Of a stretch of DNA of 64,000 nucleotides, positions 34,856 through 46,497 are shown in pieces. A model generated the notes under the pieces. The model ran no database searches. It saw only the letters and a list, made by a program, of their open reading frames with translations, and was not told where the DNA came from. Each line of letters opens with the position of its first letter. Position 1 is the first letter of the stretch. The position numbers were made by a program, and so were the translations under genes. Where the stretch lies: positions 932,501 to 996,500 of the forward strand of contig CM034143.1 of the NCBI GenBank assembly GCA_019914995.1, in the 5' to 3' direction. The stretch comes from Acanthochlamys bracteata. Taxonomy: Eukaryota; Streptophyta; Magnoliopsida; Pandanales; Velloziaceae.

Positions 34856-36985
34856 ATGAATTCTTCAAGATTGTTGTTGTTCTTGTTAATTGGTGCTTTA
34901 GCAACAATCCAACTCCATGCGGAAAAAACCAGCATCGTCTTCGCTACCGTTGGCCGGAGCCGTTACAACTTCGATATTTTCTCCGTTAATCTTCCGTTCA
35001 CCTCCGGCTTGAACATGAACAAAAACAAATTTGCAGAATTTCAACTAACTGATGGCGTTTCAGTTAACTACAACGGGTTTTTCCCACCCAACACTTCTTC
35101 ACTCTACTCATTACTGCTTCGCTCAATCTCTCCACCGGAGTTGTTCATCTCCAGAGAAGAAATCGATGGCCTGTCCGGCGTTGTTTACGTTACTGAACGC
35201 AACGGTTCTTCTTCAATCTACGTAGATTTTCTCCCTTCGTTTTCTTCTTCTTCCTCTGATTCATTTTCATCTATAAGTGTTGAAGTTGAGATTCAAAATC
35301 GAATCCAAATATCGTTGTTATTGAATAGGAGCGATGAAATTTCAGTTGAATCGATGAAAGACAGGCCTTCGATCTCCGGTGAGAATCTAATCTACGTATC
35401 CACACACGAATCTTCGCCGAAGCAAAGACAGAGCTGGACAGCTGTGTACTCGACAAACATTCTCACCGGAAAAACTCGCCGATTAACTCCGGCTAAAACT
35501 GCTGATTTCAGCCCTTCTGTTTCACCTTCCGGTGATTGGACTGCCGTTGCTTCGTTTGGTTCGAATGGATGGAGAGGTGAAATTCGAGAACTGAACACGA
35601 GCATCTTTGTTTTCAGAACTGTTGATGGATCTCGACGGAAATTGGTTATTGATCGTGGCGGCTGGCCGTGTTGGGGTGATGATAGAACGATTTACTTCCA
35701 CCGGGTTGCTGATGATGGCTGGTGGAGTGTTTATAGAGCAGTTGTTAGAATTGAGAGTTTTGAAGTTTCTGTTGAAGCAATTGATCGAGTTACACCTGCC
35801 GGGTTCCATGCTTTCACTCCAGCGACTTCCCAAGGAGCTCCGGGAATATTAGGTGTGGCAACTCGAAGACCTAGTTCTAATTACAGGCATATTGAAATCA
35901 TTGATCTTAGAAATGGTAGAAATTCCTACACTGAAGTGACTCGATCTATTGCTCCGAATGTGCACCATTATAATCCTTTCATCTCACCGGAAGGAAAGAA
36001 ACTCGGCTATCATCGGTGTAGAAGGCAAGGGGGAAAGGGAAACCCTGTATTATTGATAGAGGACGTTAAGAGTCCATTGCCGGAATCACTTTCCTTGCTC
36101 AGAATTGATGGAGATTGTCCTTCTTTCTCGCCAGACGGCAGTAAGATTGCTTACACAGGGTTCCCTGGCTTGTTTGTCATAAACTCTGATGGTTCCGGTA
36201 AGCGGAAACGAGTGTTCGGTGGTATGGCCTTTGCAACTGCCTGGGATTGGAAGAGAAAGGGTGTTATTTATATCAGCACTGGCCCAATGTTGGCTGCTGA
36301 GACCACCACAGTCAACGTTGTTTCAGTGACAGTTAATGAAGATGAAGACAGTTCCGAGCCAGTTGTAAAGAAACTGACAACCAATGGCGAGAACAACGCA
36401 TTTCCTTCTCCGTCACCAGATGGAAATTGGGTGGTTTTCAGGTCAGGCCGGTCAGGACACAAGAACCTTTACATAATGGATGCAATCAATGGAGAATCTG
36501 CTCGACTTCAAAGGTTAACAGAAGGTCCATGGACTGATACAATGTGCAACTGGTCGCCTGATGGTGACTGGATTGCATTTGCTTCTGATAGGCATAACCC
36601 TGGTGGTGGTAGCTTTGCTATCTACATGATCCATCCGAATGGCACTGGCCTTAGGAGAGTCGTGCATAGCGGAGATTCAGGGCGGACAAATCACCCTTGG
36701 TTCAGTCCCGACTCTAAGAAGCTTGTGTTCACTTCTGACTATGCAGGCGTGTCCGCTGAGCCTATTGAAGTCCCTCACCAATTCCAGCCGTACGGAGATA
36801 TTTTCACCATCAACATTGATGGTTCAAATATCAAGCGGCTTACCCATAACTCTTACGAAGATGGTACTCCTACTTGGGCACCGATATATGTGAAGCCTGC
36901 TGATGTTGCGGAAACTCATGACAGTGCTGCACGCTGTAAGTTCGATGATTGCCACTGGCTTAATTCAACAAATAATGTTGATTAG
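34856..36985 (+). CDS. Secreted TolB/PD40 beta-propeller protein, copy 2
   Basis: Single exon, 709 residues, with a signal peptide at about residues 1-22 and the same series of PD40 repeats as copy 1 (SPEGKKLGYHR, SPDGSKIAYTG, SPDGNWVVFRSGR and others). It is a tandem duplicate of 29443-31596 in the same orientation. The upstream two thirds differ at many sites (about 10 percent in the stretch I compared), while 36491-36901 is almost identical to copy 1. It stops earlier than copy 1, at a TAG after NSTNNVD. Both copies are intact, so both are probably functional; the molecular function is unknown. Confidence 0.9.
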   Translation: MNSSRLLLFLLIGALATIQLHAEKTSIVFATVGRSRYNFDIFSVNLPFTSGLNMNKNKFAEFQLTDGVSVNYNGFFPPNTSSLYSLLLRSISPPELFISREEIDGLSGVVYVTERNGSSSIYVDFLPSFSSSSSDSFSSISVEVEIQNRIQISLLLNRSDEISVESMKDRPSISGENLIYVSTHESSPKQRQSWTAVYSTNILTGKTRRLTPAKTADFSPSVSPSGDWTAVASFGSNGWRGEIRELNTSIFVFRTVDGSRRKLVIDRGGWPCWGDDRTIYFHRVADDGWWSVYRAVVRIESFEVSVEAIDRVTPAGFHAFTPATSQGAPGILGVATRRPSSNYRHIEIIDLRNGRNSYTEVTRSIAPNVHHYNPFISPEGKKLGYHRCRRQGGKGNPVLLIEDVKSPLPESLSLLRIDGDCPSFSPDGSKIAYTGFPGLFVINSDGSGKRKRVFGGMAFATAWDWKRKGVIYISTGPMLAAETTTVNVVSVTVNEDEDSSEPVVKKLTTNGENNAFPSPSPDGNWVVFRSGRSGHKNLYIMDAINGESARLQRLTEGPWTDTMCNWSPDGDWIAFASDRHNPGGGSFAIYMIHPNGTGLRRVVHSGDSGRTNHPWFSPDSKKLVFTSDYAGVSAEPIEVPHQFQPYGDIFTINIDGSNIKRLTHNSYEDGTPTWAPIYVKPADVAETHDSAARCKFDDCHWLNSTNNVD

Positions 36986-37062
36986 CATGCTTCCGCTACC
37001 ATCAATTGTTGAAGTAAGCGATTCGTAGCTTTCGTTGAATGGTGTTAGTGTTTTTTGTATGG

Positions 37063-37097
<35 letters not shown>

Positions 37098-39270
37098 GTA
37101 CATATACGCACACGCATTAGCGAGTACCAGTTTCTAGTTATGAGTGTGGAATCGAGTGACAGACATTATATGCTTTCACAACGTATGCAACAATAAGCTG
37201 TTTATAAATGTTTTACCATATATTTACCAAAGTTCATGACTTGATTTCACTAGTCTTGGCATTGCAAGCTGTGCAGTTTTGGTTAACCTTCTGCGTGCTA
37301 ACATAATGTGAAGCTATCTGGATGTGAATTGAAGAAAGCAAGTGTTATATTCTCTTTGTTTTGTGTTTATTTCAGAAATTTGGCAGTTTTTAATTTGAGC
37401 TGATTTAAGACATTGTTCTGAAGTCCGGACACAGGCAAATGCTTTGCCATGTTTCTTTTGTCTTGTTGTATTCTGATAAAACAAATACTGCAGCAAGTTC
37501 TACTCCAGTTACACATGTTCAAGACAGGTATGTGAGACCACAGAACATTTCTGGCGTAGAACTTCGAGCTTGGTAGGACAAATTCATCTTCCTTGGCTTT
37601 ACTTATTACTTTTTAGCAGTATAATATGTTCTGTTTTTGAGCATATACAGTCCATTACACTGTGAACTAGGACTCAAATGTATTGTAGTATTTGAAAAGT
37701 AGTAGTAGGGGCTACTGAAAATACGGTTAGGTAATAACTTTGTCATGGTTTGTGAGAGGGCATAATAATCATAAAAAGTTTTCAATCCTGCATTTTACAA
37801 CGTAGATGTGAAACCTTACTGAAGATTTCTGACGTTTTAAGGAAAAGCATCCTTTGTTTTGTCTTGAGTAACAAACGGAGGCAAACAAAACAAAGCAAGC
37901 TCAGATAAATACTTGATATTAGCTCAGAGCAATGTTAAGAACTAATATGCCGAGAGTTGCTGTCATCATTAGAGTTTTTTTTTGCCTTTTTCTTGTAGGA
38001 GAAATCTTGAATAAGTGGATGGGTTTCTTCTTCGCAGTCACGCGTCTGTTGCTCCCGGCCTTCTGTAAAATTAGAATTAGCTTCCTGTGTACTTACCTTC
38101 AGTGATTTTTCGTTTGTTCCAACATTGAAAGTTAGCTTTAAATGCGCTGAAACTTCCAGTAGTACTTACATTAGGCATGTATACATGCGCCATTTCTTGA
38201 GTTATCTTGCATAATTCTGCACTCCCCCATGGTCTTAAGTAACCAGTTTATGTTTCTCACTTTTTACTGCTTCAATCTCTGCCAACTTTAATATGCTCTT
38301 CTGAAGGTCAGCATGGATGAAGGAGATGATAGAATCTCTCTGATTCCCTCTCTTTCAGCAGCATTATCTCACGCTTTGTTCCCTTCTGTTCTCCTTGCAA
38401 CTTTCTCATTGAGCTAACAATTTGCTTTGAAATGCAGGCTTCAGATTTGTTTCATTTCTTGAACTGGAAATGTTTCTCCAAGAACGTGTTTTACTTGTCA
38501 GCAGAATTTCAGTAAAGACTTCAACTGCTTCTCTTACAGTATCTCAGTGATCATTTCATGTTTGTAGAGCATATCAGGTGGCCACTGGTTCTCCATTGAT
38601 TGCTAGAAGGTTAAAGTAGAAACTCACTGCAGGTGTGCTTTTGAGCTACTTTTGAACTCAGTTGTTCTTGCATTGCTTAGCTTCTAGCCTAAAAAAACTG
38701 GATGTGTTTTGAAAGTTAAAGGCAAATAAACATTGTTGGGATTGCAAGAGAATATGACAGTTCCCCTGAAAGAATTTACTTGTCTTAAACTCTTAGCATG
38801 TAAAAATATTTAGTTTATTGCTATAGCTTAAAGCTGAAACCTTATTTGTCTTTCTGTCATAGTGCAGTGCTTCTATGTCATTGTAGCAAATTATCTTGGT
38901 GCATCTCTGTAGAAATAAATGGGAGAGTGAAGTTTTTGATCATCATAAGTAAGGACCAATGGCAAGATTCAATTGGGTCTTCTGTGCATGAATTTGACCT
39001 TATCTGATAATCCTATGACCGATTTTGAACATTGAAAAATGCTTGAGATAGGGTAAAATTTCTAATCACCAAGGCTTCAGTCACTGATTATTTTCTTCAA
39101 AACCAAGGGGTAACTTCAATAGAAAGATCAAAGATGTCTAGATTTTATAGTGTGAACATGCTTGACTGCCAAGTGCATCTGAAGTAACAACTTGGAATTA
39201 AGTTTTCACCAAGTCAATCTAGGTTTGTATATGATTTCTTCCCTCACAAATAGCCTATGGTACATGGACA
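36986..39270. other. Spacer between TolB-2 and the P450
   Basis: The first 900 bp match the 3' flank of TolB-1. The remaining sequence (about 37880-39270) has no counterpart in copy 1 and shows no supported gene. A (TA)n tract lies at 37067-37095. Confidence 0.5.
37067..37095. repeat. (TA)n microsatellite
   Basis: About 14 TA units in the 3' flank of TolB-2. The equivalent in the TolB-1 flank (near 31651) is shorter. Confidence 0.85.
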
Positions 39271-39278
39271 CAAGTTAC

Positions 39279-39340
39279 TTTTCGCGATAAGGTAGAGGTT
39301 CTCCTTCTTGGCAATTGTCATACCTGGAGTTGAGTTTCCA
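39279..39340 (-). pseudogene. Short P450 3'-end remnant
   Basis: This stretch matches the C-terminal coding end of the adjacent P450 (the region encoding its final APGI...KKECLYLIAK residues), about 130 bp beyond the intact gene's own stop region and in the same orientation. It shows that another copy or partial duplication once lay here. Confidence 0.55.
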
Positions 39341-39369
39341 TCGTATAAATGAATTTATACAGAATCCCC

Positions 39370-41192
39370 TTAAGTAACAGACTTTTTAAGTAATCTAGGC
39401 TTTGCAATAAGGTAGAGGCACTCTTTCTTGGGTGTTACAATACCTGGAGCTTCCATCATATCAACATCTTGTGGTGATACATTGTCAGGCAATGACCAGT
39501 TGAACCTGTGCACAAGATTTGCTAGAGCTACTTCAACTGCAGAGATGGCAAAATGAATCCCAGGACAAGTTCTCCGTCCCGCCCCAAATGGTGTGTACTG
39601 AAAGTTCTGTCCTCTCAAATCAGCAGGTATGTCGATGAATCTTTCAGGCTTGAACTGCTCTGGTGCTTCCCAGAGTTCTGGGTCTCTAGTAATAGCCCAT
39701 TCATTGACAAGAATTCTTGTTCCTTTTGGGATCTCATAGCCTAGCACTTGACATTTCTCTGTCGAATACCTTGGGATTAGCAAAGGAGCTGGCGAGTGAA
39801 GCCGAAGAGTTTCCTTCAGGAAAAGTCTCAGGTATGTCATTGATCTAAGGTCTTCTTCCATTACCATCGGTTTGTCCCCTGCAATTTCTCTTACCTCTGC
39901 TTGTAATGTCTTCATCACATCTGGATTTCTTACGAGTTCTGTCATACCCCATTCTATAGTCATGTATGTTGTGTCTGCCCCTGCCCCAATTAAATCCTGT
40001 TCAAACTTCTGAACAGGTTAACTGAAATATTTTATCCTTTTAATTTTTTGAAGTTAATGTCCTTAACTAAATTACCTGTAGCAGCATTCGCATTGTCTCA
40101 TGGCTAAATTTGAATTCTGCATCACTTCCATTCCTCTGAAGAGAGAGCAGGATACTCACAAAATCATCATTGCTGTTGATCTCTCGACCTTTATGTTCCT
40201 CGATGATACTGTCGAGAAGTTTGTGCCACTTAGCAGCAACTAATTTCACCTTTGCCCCTTGCCTGAGAAACACATCCATCCAAGCTAGCCATGGGAAAAA
40301 GTCCGCTACATTAAACGCTTGTAGGATCTCAGCATTCACTCCTACTAGCTCTCCCAACATCTGCAAATATTGAGGTAAGATTGATCAGGCATGGAGGCGA
40401 GAAATGCGATACTAATTCAGCTCAAGTCATATAAATTTTTCGTAACTTCTGCTAAAACATTGTTCAAGGGTATAGATTATCATCAACATAATTCATAGTT
40501 TGATTCATATTAAGATTGAAGTGTCATGCAGGATCTCCAGTTCTATTCAAAAGAATTAAGAACTGTAATACCTTGATTCCTTTCTCCCTACTAGTCTCAC
40601 CAAGAAAAATCCTACTGAGCAAGTGGCAAGCAAAGGACTTCACCACTTCTCTCACATTCATCACCGTACCGGCACTGCAAGCAACGGAGACATCTTCAAT
40701 CATGGAAGTTACAGCATCTTCACGGACCAGTCGGAATGACTGGATCACCTTCGGGCTTAGCAGGTGACCAACACAAAGCTTTCGGACCATGGAATAGTAC
40801 TCACCATAGGGCGCAAAGGCCATGTCACCTTCAAAGAGCTCCTTCGGAGGCCCCCTCAATGGTGGCCTGTTCGCAAAGATGATATCGTAAGTCTTCATAA
40901 CTTCACTTGCTCCTTCTGGTGATGAAACTACGACTGTAGGAACACTGCCAAGCTTCAGGAACATCACAGGACCGTGTCTCTTTGATAGCTCATGCAAGGA
41001 CCTGTGTAGGAGTTCACTTATCTGATGCAGGTTACCAATGATTGGAAGTTTTGGAGGAGATGGAGGCAGCTTCCTTTGCTTAGATCGAGTTCTGCTGCTG
41101 CTTCTTATGATCAGCACTAGTACAACACTGAAGGAGAGACATATTGAAACCAACACTGGTAAGCTTTCAACTTCGAAAATTTTCATATCCAT
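39370..41192 (-). CDS. CYP71-type cytochrome P450
   Basis: Exons on the minus strand: 41192-40572, 40360-40076, 39996-39370. They give 510 residues. An N-terminal membrane anchor is followed by the proline hinge PPSPPKLPIIGN. The I-helix motif AGADTT is near residue 307, ETLR at 364-367, PERF at 419-422, and the haem loop FGAGRRTCPG at 439-448 with Cys446. The enzyme should be an ER-bound monooxygenase of the CYP71 clan; the substrate is unknown. In the C-helix the usual WxxxR tryptophan is tyrosine (EYYSMVRKLC). Three exons are more than the common two of CYP71 genes. It is the only intact P450 in a cluster with at least three broken relatives. Confidence 0.9.
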
Positions 41193-43223
41193 TTTTAACT
41201 CTGCAGCTCTTGTTCTTTAGGTAAATAAAAGAAGAAGAAAGGGAAGATCTTCCTATCAAAGATCATCCTTTTCTTATTGTCTTTATCAACCGTTTCTTCC
41301 GTCTACGTTATCTGCACTCGGAACCTGACAGTAATCTTATCGCCAATAAATTTTCTTTTGACTAAGGTGTTTGAAAATACTTTTCAAACTATTTTTATTT
41401 TACATTTTTTAATAAAATTGTTTTTAATAAAAAATTATATCAATAAAATTTTATTATTATTTTATTATGTTTTGATAAAAATATAACTTATTTTTAGAAA
41501 ATTTAAAATATTTTTTATTTAAATTTTGTTTTCAAAAACACTTCCAATGCATTCATGATTATAACATTTTCTTCCGTCACTTGTTCTAGAAATTGAACGA
41601 AGAAACAGCACAACTTTTGGAAATATATAAGAAAGAATGGTCTCTCAAATTTTCACAGTAAAGGTGAAGATTATACATAGATATACCGGGCCGATTGAAT
41701 GATCTAAATAAAAAAATATTTGTAGAACAAAGTACTTTATTTTATAAGTGCGTATAGATTAAAAAAAAAGTAATTTTAAAATAAGTATTTGGATGAAAAA
41801 ATATATTTCTGTGATAAATTTAAGATTTTTTCTAAAATTAATTGACGATGAGACTAAATTCAAATGTTTATGAATATTATTTTATAATTATTAATAAGTA
41901 ATATGAGATTAATTTTTTTTAACATCTGTTTTTTAATGGAGCACTTTTTTTAAAAAAATTGAACTGATACTGACCACTTGTTCTATAATAAATATATAAG
42001 TTATTTGTTCTGTAATAAATTTGGATAAAACGAACTATTTATTCTGAAATAAAATAGGCTATATTTTTTGAAATAAAATTGACTAACTTATTCTAAATTA
42101 AGTGAATCATGAAAGTTCTAAATATTAATAATAAAATTAAATTTAACATATATTTTGGACCAATCTAGCTCAATATATTTTTATATTATGTGGGTGACTT
42201 ATGATTTCTTTTAAAATTAATTGGCGATGGGAGGAAGGAGTCAAAATTTTTATAAATAGCATATTAGAATTATTGATAAGTAATGTGAGACTAAAATTTT
42301 TATAAATGTATCAATTAAAGAAAATTATAAATAATTGGCATACTTTTGTTATAAATTTTTTCATATAGAACTTATTGTTTTACGCTTTTAAATATTTTTT
42401 TAATAAAAAATAATCTTCGAACATTAATTTTAATTCAAAAATTTTTTTAATAAAATTATAATAAATATTAATAATTATATAAGAAGGAATTAGGGACTCA
42501 GGAAAATTTTGGTGAAAAATATTAATAACAGTTTCATTCAAAATCACGTGCATAAGTAAAACTGTCGAGGGTACGAAAATCCTTTCGCATCCTAGTGCGT
42601 GCAAAGCTTACGAATAAGTGGCTTAATTAATAAAATAAGCACTTCATTTAATATTTTGAAATTACTGTTGAAAGTTTATTTGAGTTTATTTTTATGTGTA
42701 CGCTCTTCTCTATCGAAAGTTTAATTTTTTATATTTTTTTAGTAAGAAGTACATTAGAAGTAATTTATGTTTTTGTAGTTAACTCAAAATAAATTAAAAT
42801 TAAAATTTTTAATAAAATAAGTGAGATTTAATAAAAATTTAATTTTTATATTTTTTTAGTAAGAAGTAATATCCCATTTGTTACAGTGATTATTTTATAA
42901 TGCACAGACATCTTACTGTAACTCTACTGCTATTTTCTGCCAATTTGTTACAGGACAACCAATGCCATGTCTCTTTGTAGGAAAAACTACAAACAGCAAG
43001 CTGCAAATAACTCTGCAGTTTCAACTGCAGGCTGCTGATACAAGCACCCGATGAGTATACAGACAACACGTACGGCGTGAACTACATCGACAAATCTCAG
43101 CTTGTACTTCGAAAGATCAGGAACCATTGATGCATAGGCCTGTTTAGTAGTTGCGAAGCATGCTAGAGATACGTTGCATCGAGGAAGAAAAGTACAATAA
43201 CGATCATAGACAGCGTTGCAGAA
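41193..43223. other. AT-rich intergenic DNA
   Basis: Starts with the P450 promoter. From 41360 to about 42900 it is AT-rich with no supported gene. The interval 42960-43220 is less AT-rich and may be the 3' end of the small gene at 43224. Confidence 0.45.
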
Positions 43224-43409
43224 TCACAGGTAGGTGCCGTTGTTTGTGAACACCGGCGTCAGGAGCTGGAATCCGAGAGGGGTGCCGTGCTTGCCAAATG
43301 CTTGTTGTGCTAAACTCTGAGAAGCAGAACCTTGTTTTGGTACTGGTACTATAGCTTGATGATCATGTGGGGTTGATTCATCTGTGTTTTTTTTCATGAG
43401 AGTTGACAT
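43224..43409 (-). CDS. Possible small protein of 61 residues
   Basis: An ATG frame of 61 codons (MSTLMKKNTDEST... to LGFQLLTPVFTNNGTYL) in a local island of balanced base composition within AT-rich DNA. The frame stays open upstream of the ATG for more than 30 codons without another ATG. No family is recognised, and there is no signal peptide or membrane segment. Its Gln/Pro-rich middle and hydrophobic C-terminus could be a real small plant protein or the last exon of a larger gene. It could also be chance. Confidence 0.35.
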   Translation of the reverse strand: MSTLMKKNTDESTPHDHQAIVPVPKQGSASQSLAQQAFGKHGTPLGFQLLTPVFTNNGTYL

Positions 43410-44687
43410 TTGTTGAGGTTGAATTAAAAATCTGTTTCTGTTCTTGTTGTTGTCAATGGAGGAGTTGAGTTTGTAGGTTAAGGCTGAGTTGTTGCTTGTT
43501 TGTTTAGTGTTCAGTGTTTCTTGTGAGAAATTTAAATTAGATTATTTCCAAATAGCTGCAACTAATAATTTTTTTTTAACTCTGAAGTTTAAGAACTTAG
43601 GTTCCAAAAAAATATTTCTAATATTTTTAATTCTATTTTTTTTATTTTCTATAATTTATTTTAATTTAAAAATTATAAAAAAATTTATTATAGAAAGTAA
43701 ATTTTGAATAAATTTATTTTTAGAAATAAAAAAATATTTTTATTATAAAAAAAATATTTTTTATAAGTACTTTCAAATATTTTTTTAAAATAATCAAAGT
43801 AGAAAACTCCTCTCTTCCTACCACATTCATTAGATGTTAATAATTTGTAATAACACAGTTTTTCTTTCTAAAAGTTTAAATTTTAAACTAAAGTTATTCC
43901 TTTTGTTGGACTCTATTCATTTTTTCTAATAAATTTTTTTATTTTTTTGTTTGGTGAATGATTGATGCTCATGTCATAGTAATAATTGAGCTTAAGCTTA
44001 TCTAATCACATTAATCCAAATTAAATATATACCTATAAATAAAAACCCAGGTATATTATTATCATATGATAAATTTTGAAAAAATATAATAAAACTTATA
44101 AAAAATTTATTTAAAAAATATAAAGTATAAAATTGTAATGAAAAAGTTGTTAAATGTCTACCAAACAATGCCCAAATGATTCAATCAAATGAGCGGCTAA
44201 AAAAAATAATTACATAAAAATGAATGGTAAATCGTTTTTAATTTGATTCGATTATTAAACTAAAAAAATATACTAATTCCTAAAATGAGAGGAGTGCGTA
44301 TATACTCCACTATATATATAATTAATAATTTAATCTACCTACATTTCTTATCTAATTATTTTATCATAAACCAATTAAATAATAAATATACAATTTTATC
44401 GTATAAAAACATTTATTTAGACGAAAATAATATCAACACGACTAATTTTATTTAAGTGACTAATACTTGCTTGTTGTATAGTTTATTATATAACATATAA
44501 ATTTATATGTATAAGAAAAAAAAGAAAATTCCTCACATATACAAAATAATTGTTCTTGTATGATATGGAAAGATTTTTATTTTATTTTATTTTATTTTTG
44601 TGTTACGTAACACTAGAAGAAATTTAACATATAAAATCAACATAATCAAAAAAATCAGCAGAAGAAAAAGAAGACAGAATCACTTCC
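43410..44687. other. AT-rich intergenic DNA
   Basis: No supported gene. The last 200 bp serve as leader or promoter for the next gene. Confidence 0.45.
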
Positions 44688-45224
44688 ATGGATGATGAAT
44701 TTAGTTTCCCTTCTCTTGTTCAACCAAAGCAGTACACATTCCATTACTACTACAACTCTCCTCAACAATTCTTCTTCACTTCTAGTAGTAGTAGTAGTAG
44801 TAGTCCACTTCATCAGAGACGACGACCACTTCGCCGGCGATTTTTGTCCGGCGGCGATCAAGATTTCAGTTTTCCATACTCTCCGGCGTTGCAGGAAAGT
44901 CATCATCATGATCACGAAGATAGAATGGACATGCTTTGGGAAGACTTCAATGAAGAGTTTCATAGAATGTCCTCTGCTGCTGCTGCTGATAAGAAGAGAA
45001 TCAAGCTGGAGATCTCCAGATTGGCGTCAAGGGCACTTGCAGAAGAAACAGCAAGCAGTATTAATGAAGAAACTGTACGGACGTGCTCGAGGAAGCAGCA
45101 GCAGCAACGGAAGGGAGGGAGTGATCGCGCCGCCGGAAGGAGACGAAGGTCCGGATTGAAGGTGTTGCTAAGAGTGATCTTGAGGAACGTGTTTCTAGTG
45201 CAGAAGAGTGTTCACCGCCGGTGA
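44688..45224 (+). CDS. Plant-specific protein with MDMLWEDFNEE motif
   Basis: Single exon, 178 residues. The N-terminus has aromatic and Ser-rich stretches (a poly-Ser run from an AGT microsatellite at about 44781-44803). A conserved-looking core RMDMLWEDFNEEF lies near residues 79-91. The C-terminal half is strongly basic (RRRRSGLKVLLRVILRNVFL), possibly a nuclear localisation or membrane-binding segment. I recall the acidic-aromatic core in small uncharacterised dicot proteins but cannot assign a named family. No enzyme motif is seen. The composition and clear ATG context support a real gene. Confidence 0.65.
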   Translation: MDDEFSFPSLVQPKQYTFHYYYNSPQQFFFTSSSSSSSSPLHQRRRPLRRRFLSGGDQDFSFPYSPALQESHHHDHEDRMDMLWEDFNEEFHRMSSAAAADKKRIKLEISRLASRALAEETASSINEETVRTCSRKQQQQRKGGSDRAAGRRRRSGLKVLLRVILRNVFLVQKSVHRR

Positions 45225-46040
45225 AGTTGATTGCCGGAATTTGAAGACCTTATTGCAAATTACAATTATATATCAAAGATAGTTTCTTTTTTCTTAATGA
45301 GAATTTTACATACAGGAATTGTTTGTGTGAATTTAGCTAGGTTGAAGATTGATGGTTTGATTTATTTTTCAGAAATTCTTTGTGAAAAAATTGATGGATA
45401 CTATTTTAGAAGTAATAAGATAAAAATGTTAGTAGTTCCAGTACGTGACTTGTCATCTTGATATAGTTATACAATATTGAAAATGTTTGGAGTGTTTTTA
45501 AAAAAATTTCTAAAATGAAGTGTATTTTATAAATTTTTAGATAATAAATTTTATTTTTTCCTCAAAAAAGTAACAAAAATAATAATAATAATAAAATTTT
45601 ACTATTTAAAATTTTTTCTACTTTCTAACATTTTAAAATTTTATAAAATTTTATAAAAAATATATTTAAAAACATAAAATTGAAGAATTAAAAATAGTTG
45701 AAAACTTAGCCAAATATCAATATAGTCTATCTTCTTTTTATTCAAAACTGATTTTTTAATAAAAAATTATTTATAACTAATTTTATTAATTTGAAATAAT
45801 TTTTATAATTTATTTTTTAAAAATTATTTTAAAATAATTTATTTCTAAAACAGGCAGTCTCTTACTGTCTAATTTTACTTTTTTTATTTTGGACTTATTT
45901 AGTTGTGATTGTAATTTAAGTTTAATGTTTTGATAGAAAATTGGTACTCAGTTAGAAATTAGAAGAAAAAGAAAAATTGGTGTATTTAATCAAGAAAAGA
46001 AATTAAAGTACATAAACAAAAAAATCCAACAACCGATTTC
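45225..46040. other. Spacer
   Basis: 3' flank of the preceding gene followed by AT-rich DNA. The interval about 45485-45720 may be a degraded inverted-repeat element. Confidence 0.4.
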
Positions 46041-46321
46041 TGGGCTTATTGTTTCTAAAAACAAATTGTGGGCTTCATTTCTGTAAATAATGTATGGGCC
46101 TTATTGTACGGCATCCAAACTAGGCCCAATCAAATTCTTCGAAGGCTTCAAGCATGAAACTCTCATAATCATAGCTCATAATACCTCTGACCTTTTTTAT
46201 CATAGACAATTATTAATGTCACAAATTTTATCTAAAATAATTAATATTTTGGCATTATTAATCCCTTATATTCAACAATTTATAATTAAACTCCAAATTA
46301 ATAATTATAACACTCAGCCCA
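46041..46321 (+). promoter_or_regulatory. Site II (TGGGCY) elements upstream of the MUCI70-like gene
   Basis: TGGGCT or TGGGCC in either orientation at 46041-46046, 46069-46074, 46095-46100, 46123-46128 and 46316-46321, all within 410 bp of the start codon. These resemble the cluster upstream of the HROB gene. Confidence 0.55.
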
Positions 46322-46440
46322 ATCTATTCATTTATTAATTAACTAAAGTGTTTCTCTTAAATAAATAAAAAAAACTGAAAGACCACTTGAGGGAAAAACA
46401 GGGGGAAAAAACAGAGATCAACAAGAAGAAGAAGAAGACA

Positions 46441-46497
46441 ATGTTGAGATGGCTCAGTTCAGGCAACAAGGATTCTCGATCGATCCAGACCCGTTAA
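46441..46497 (+). other. Overlapping upstream ORF
   Basis: An ATG eight bases before the main start codon opens a 19-codon frame (including stop) that overlaps the main coding region out of frame. If the leader includes it, scanning ribosomes would meet it first. Its context has A at -3 but T at +4, so leaky scanning is plausible. Confidence 0.4.

Noticed and set aside
29443-36985. Bacterial origin of the TolB-like propeller genes
   Set aside because: The proteins match a widespread plant family with signal peptides and the base composition is like other genes here; no sign of recent transfer.
44655-45159. Alternative frames overlapping the MDMLWEDFNEE gene, including a poly-Val frame
   Set aside because: Generated by the AGT microsatellite and the basic tail read in other frames.
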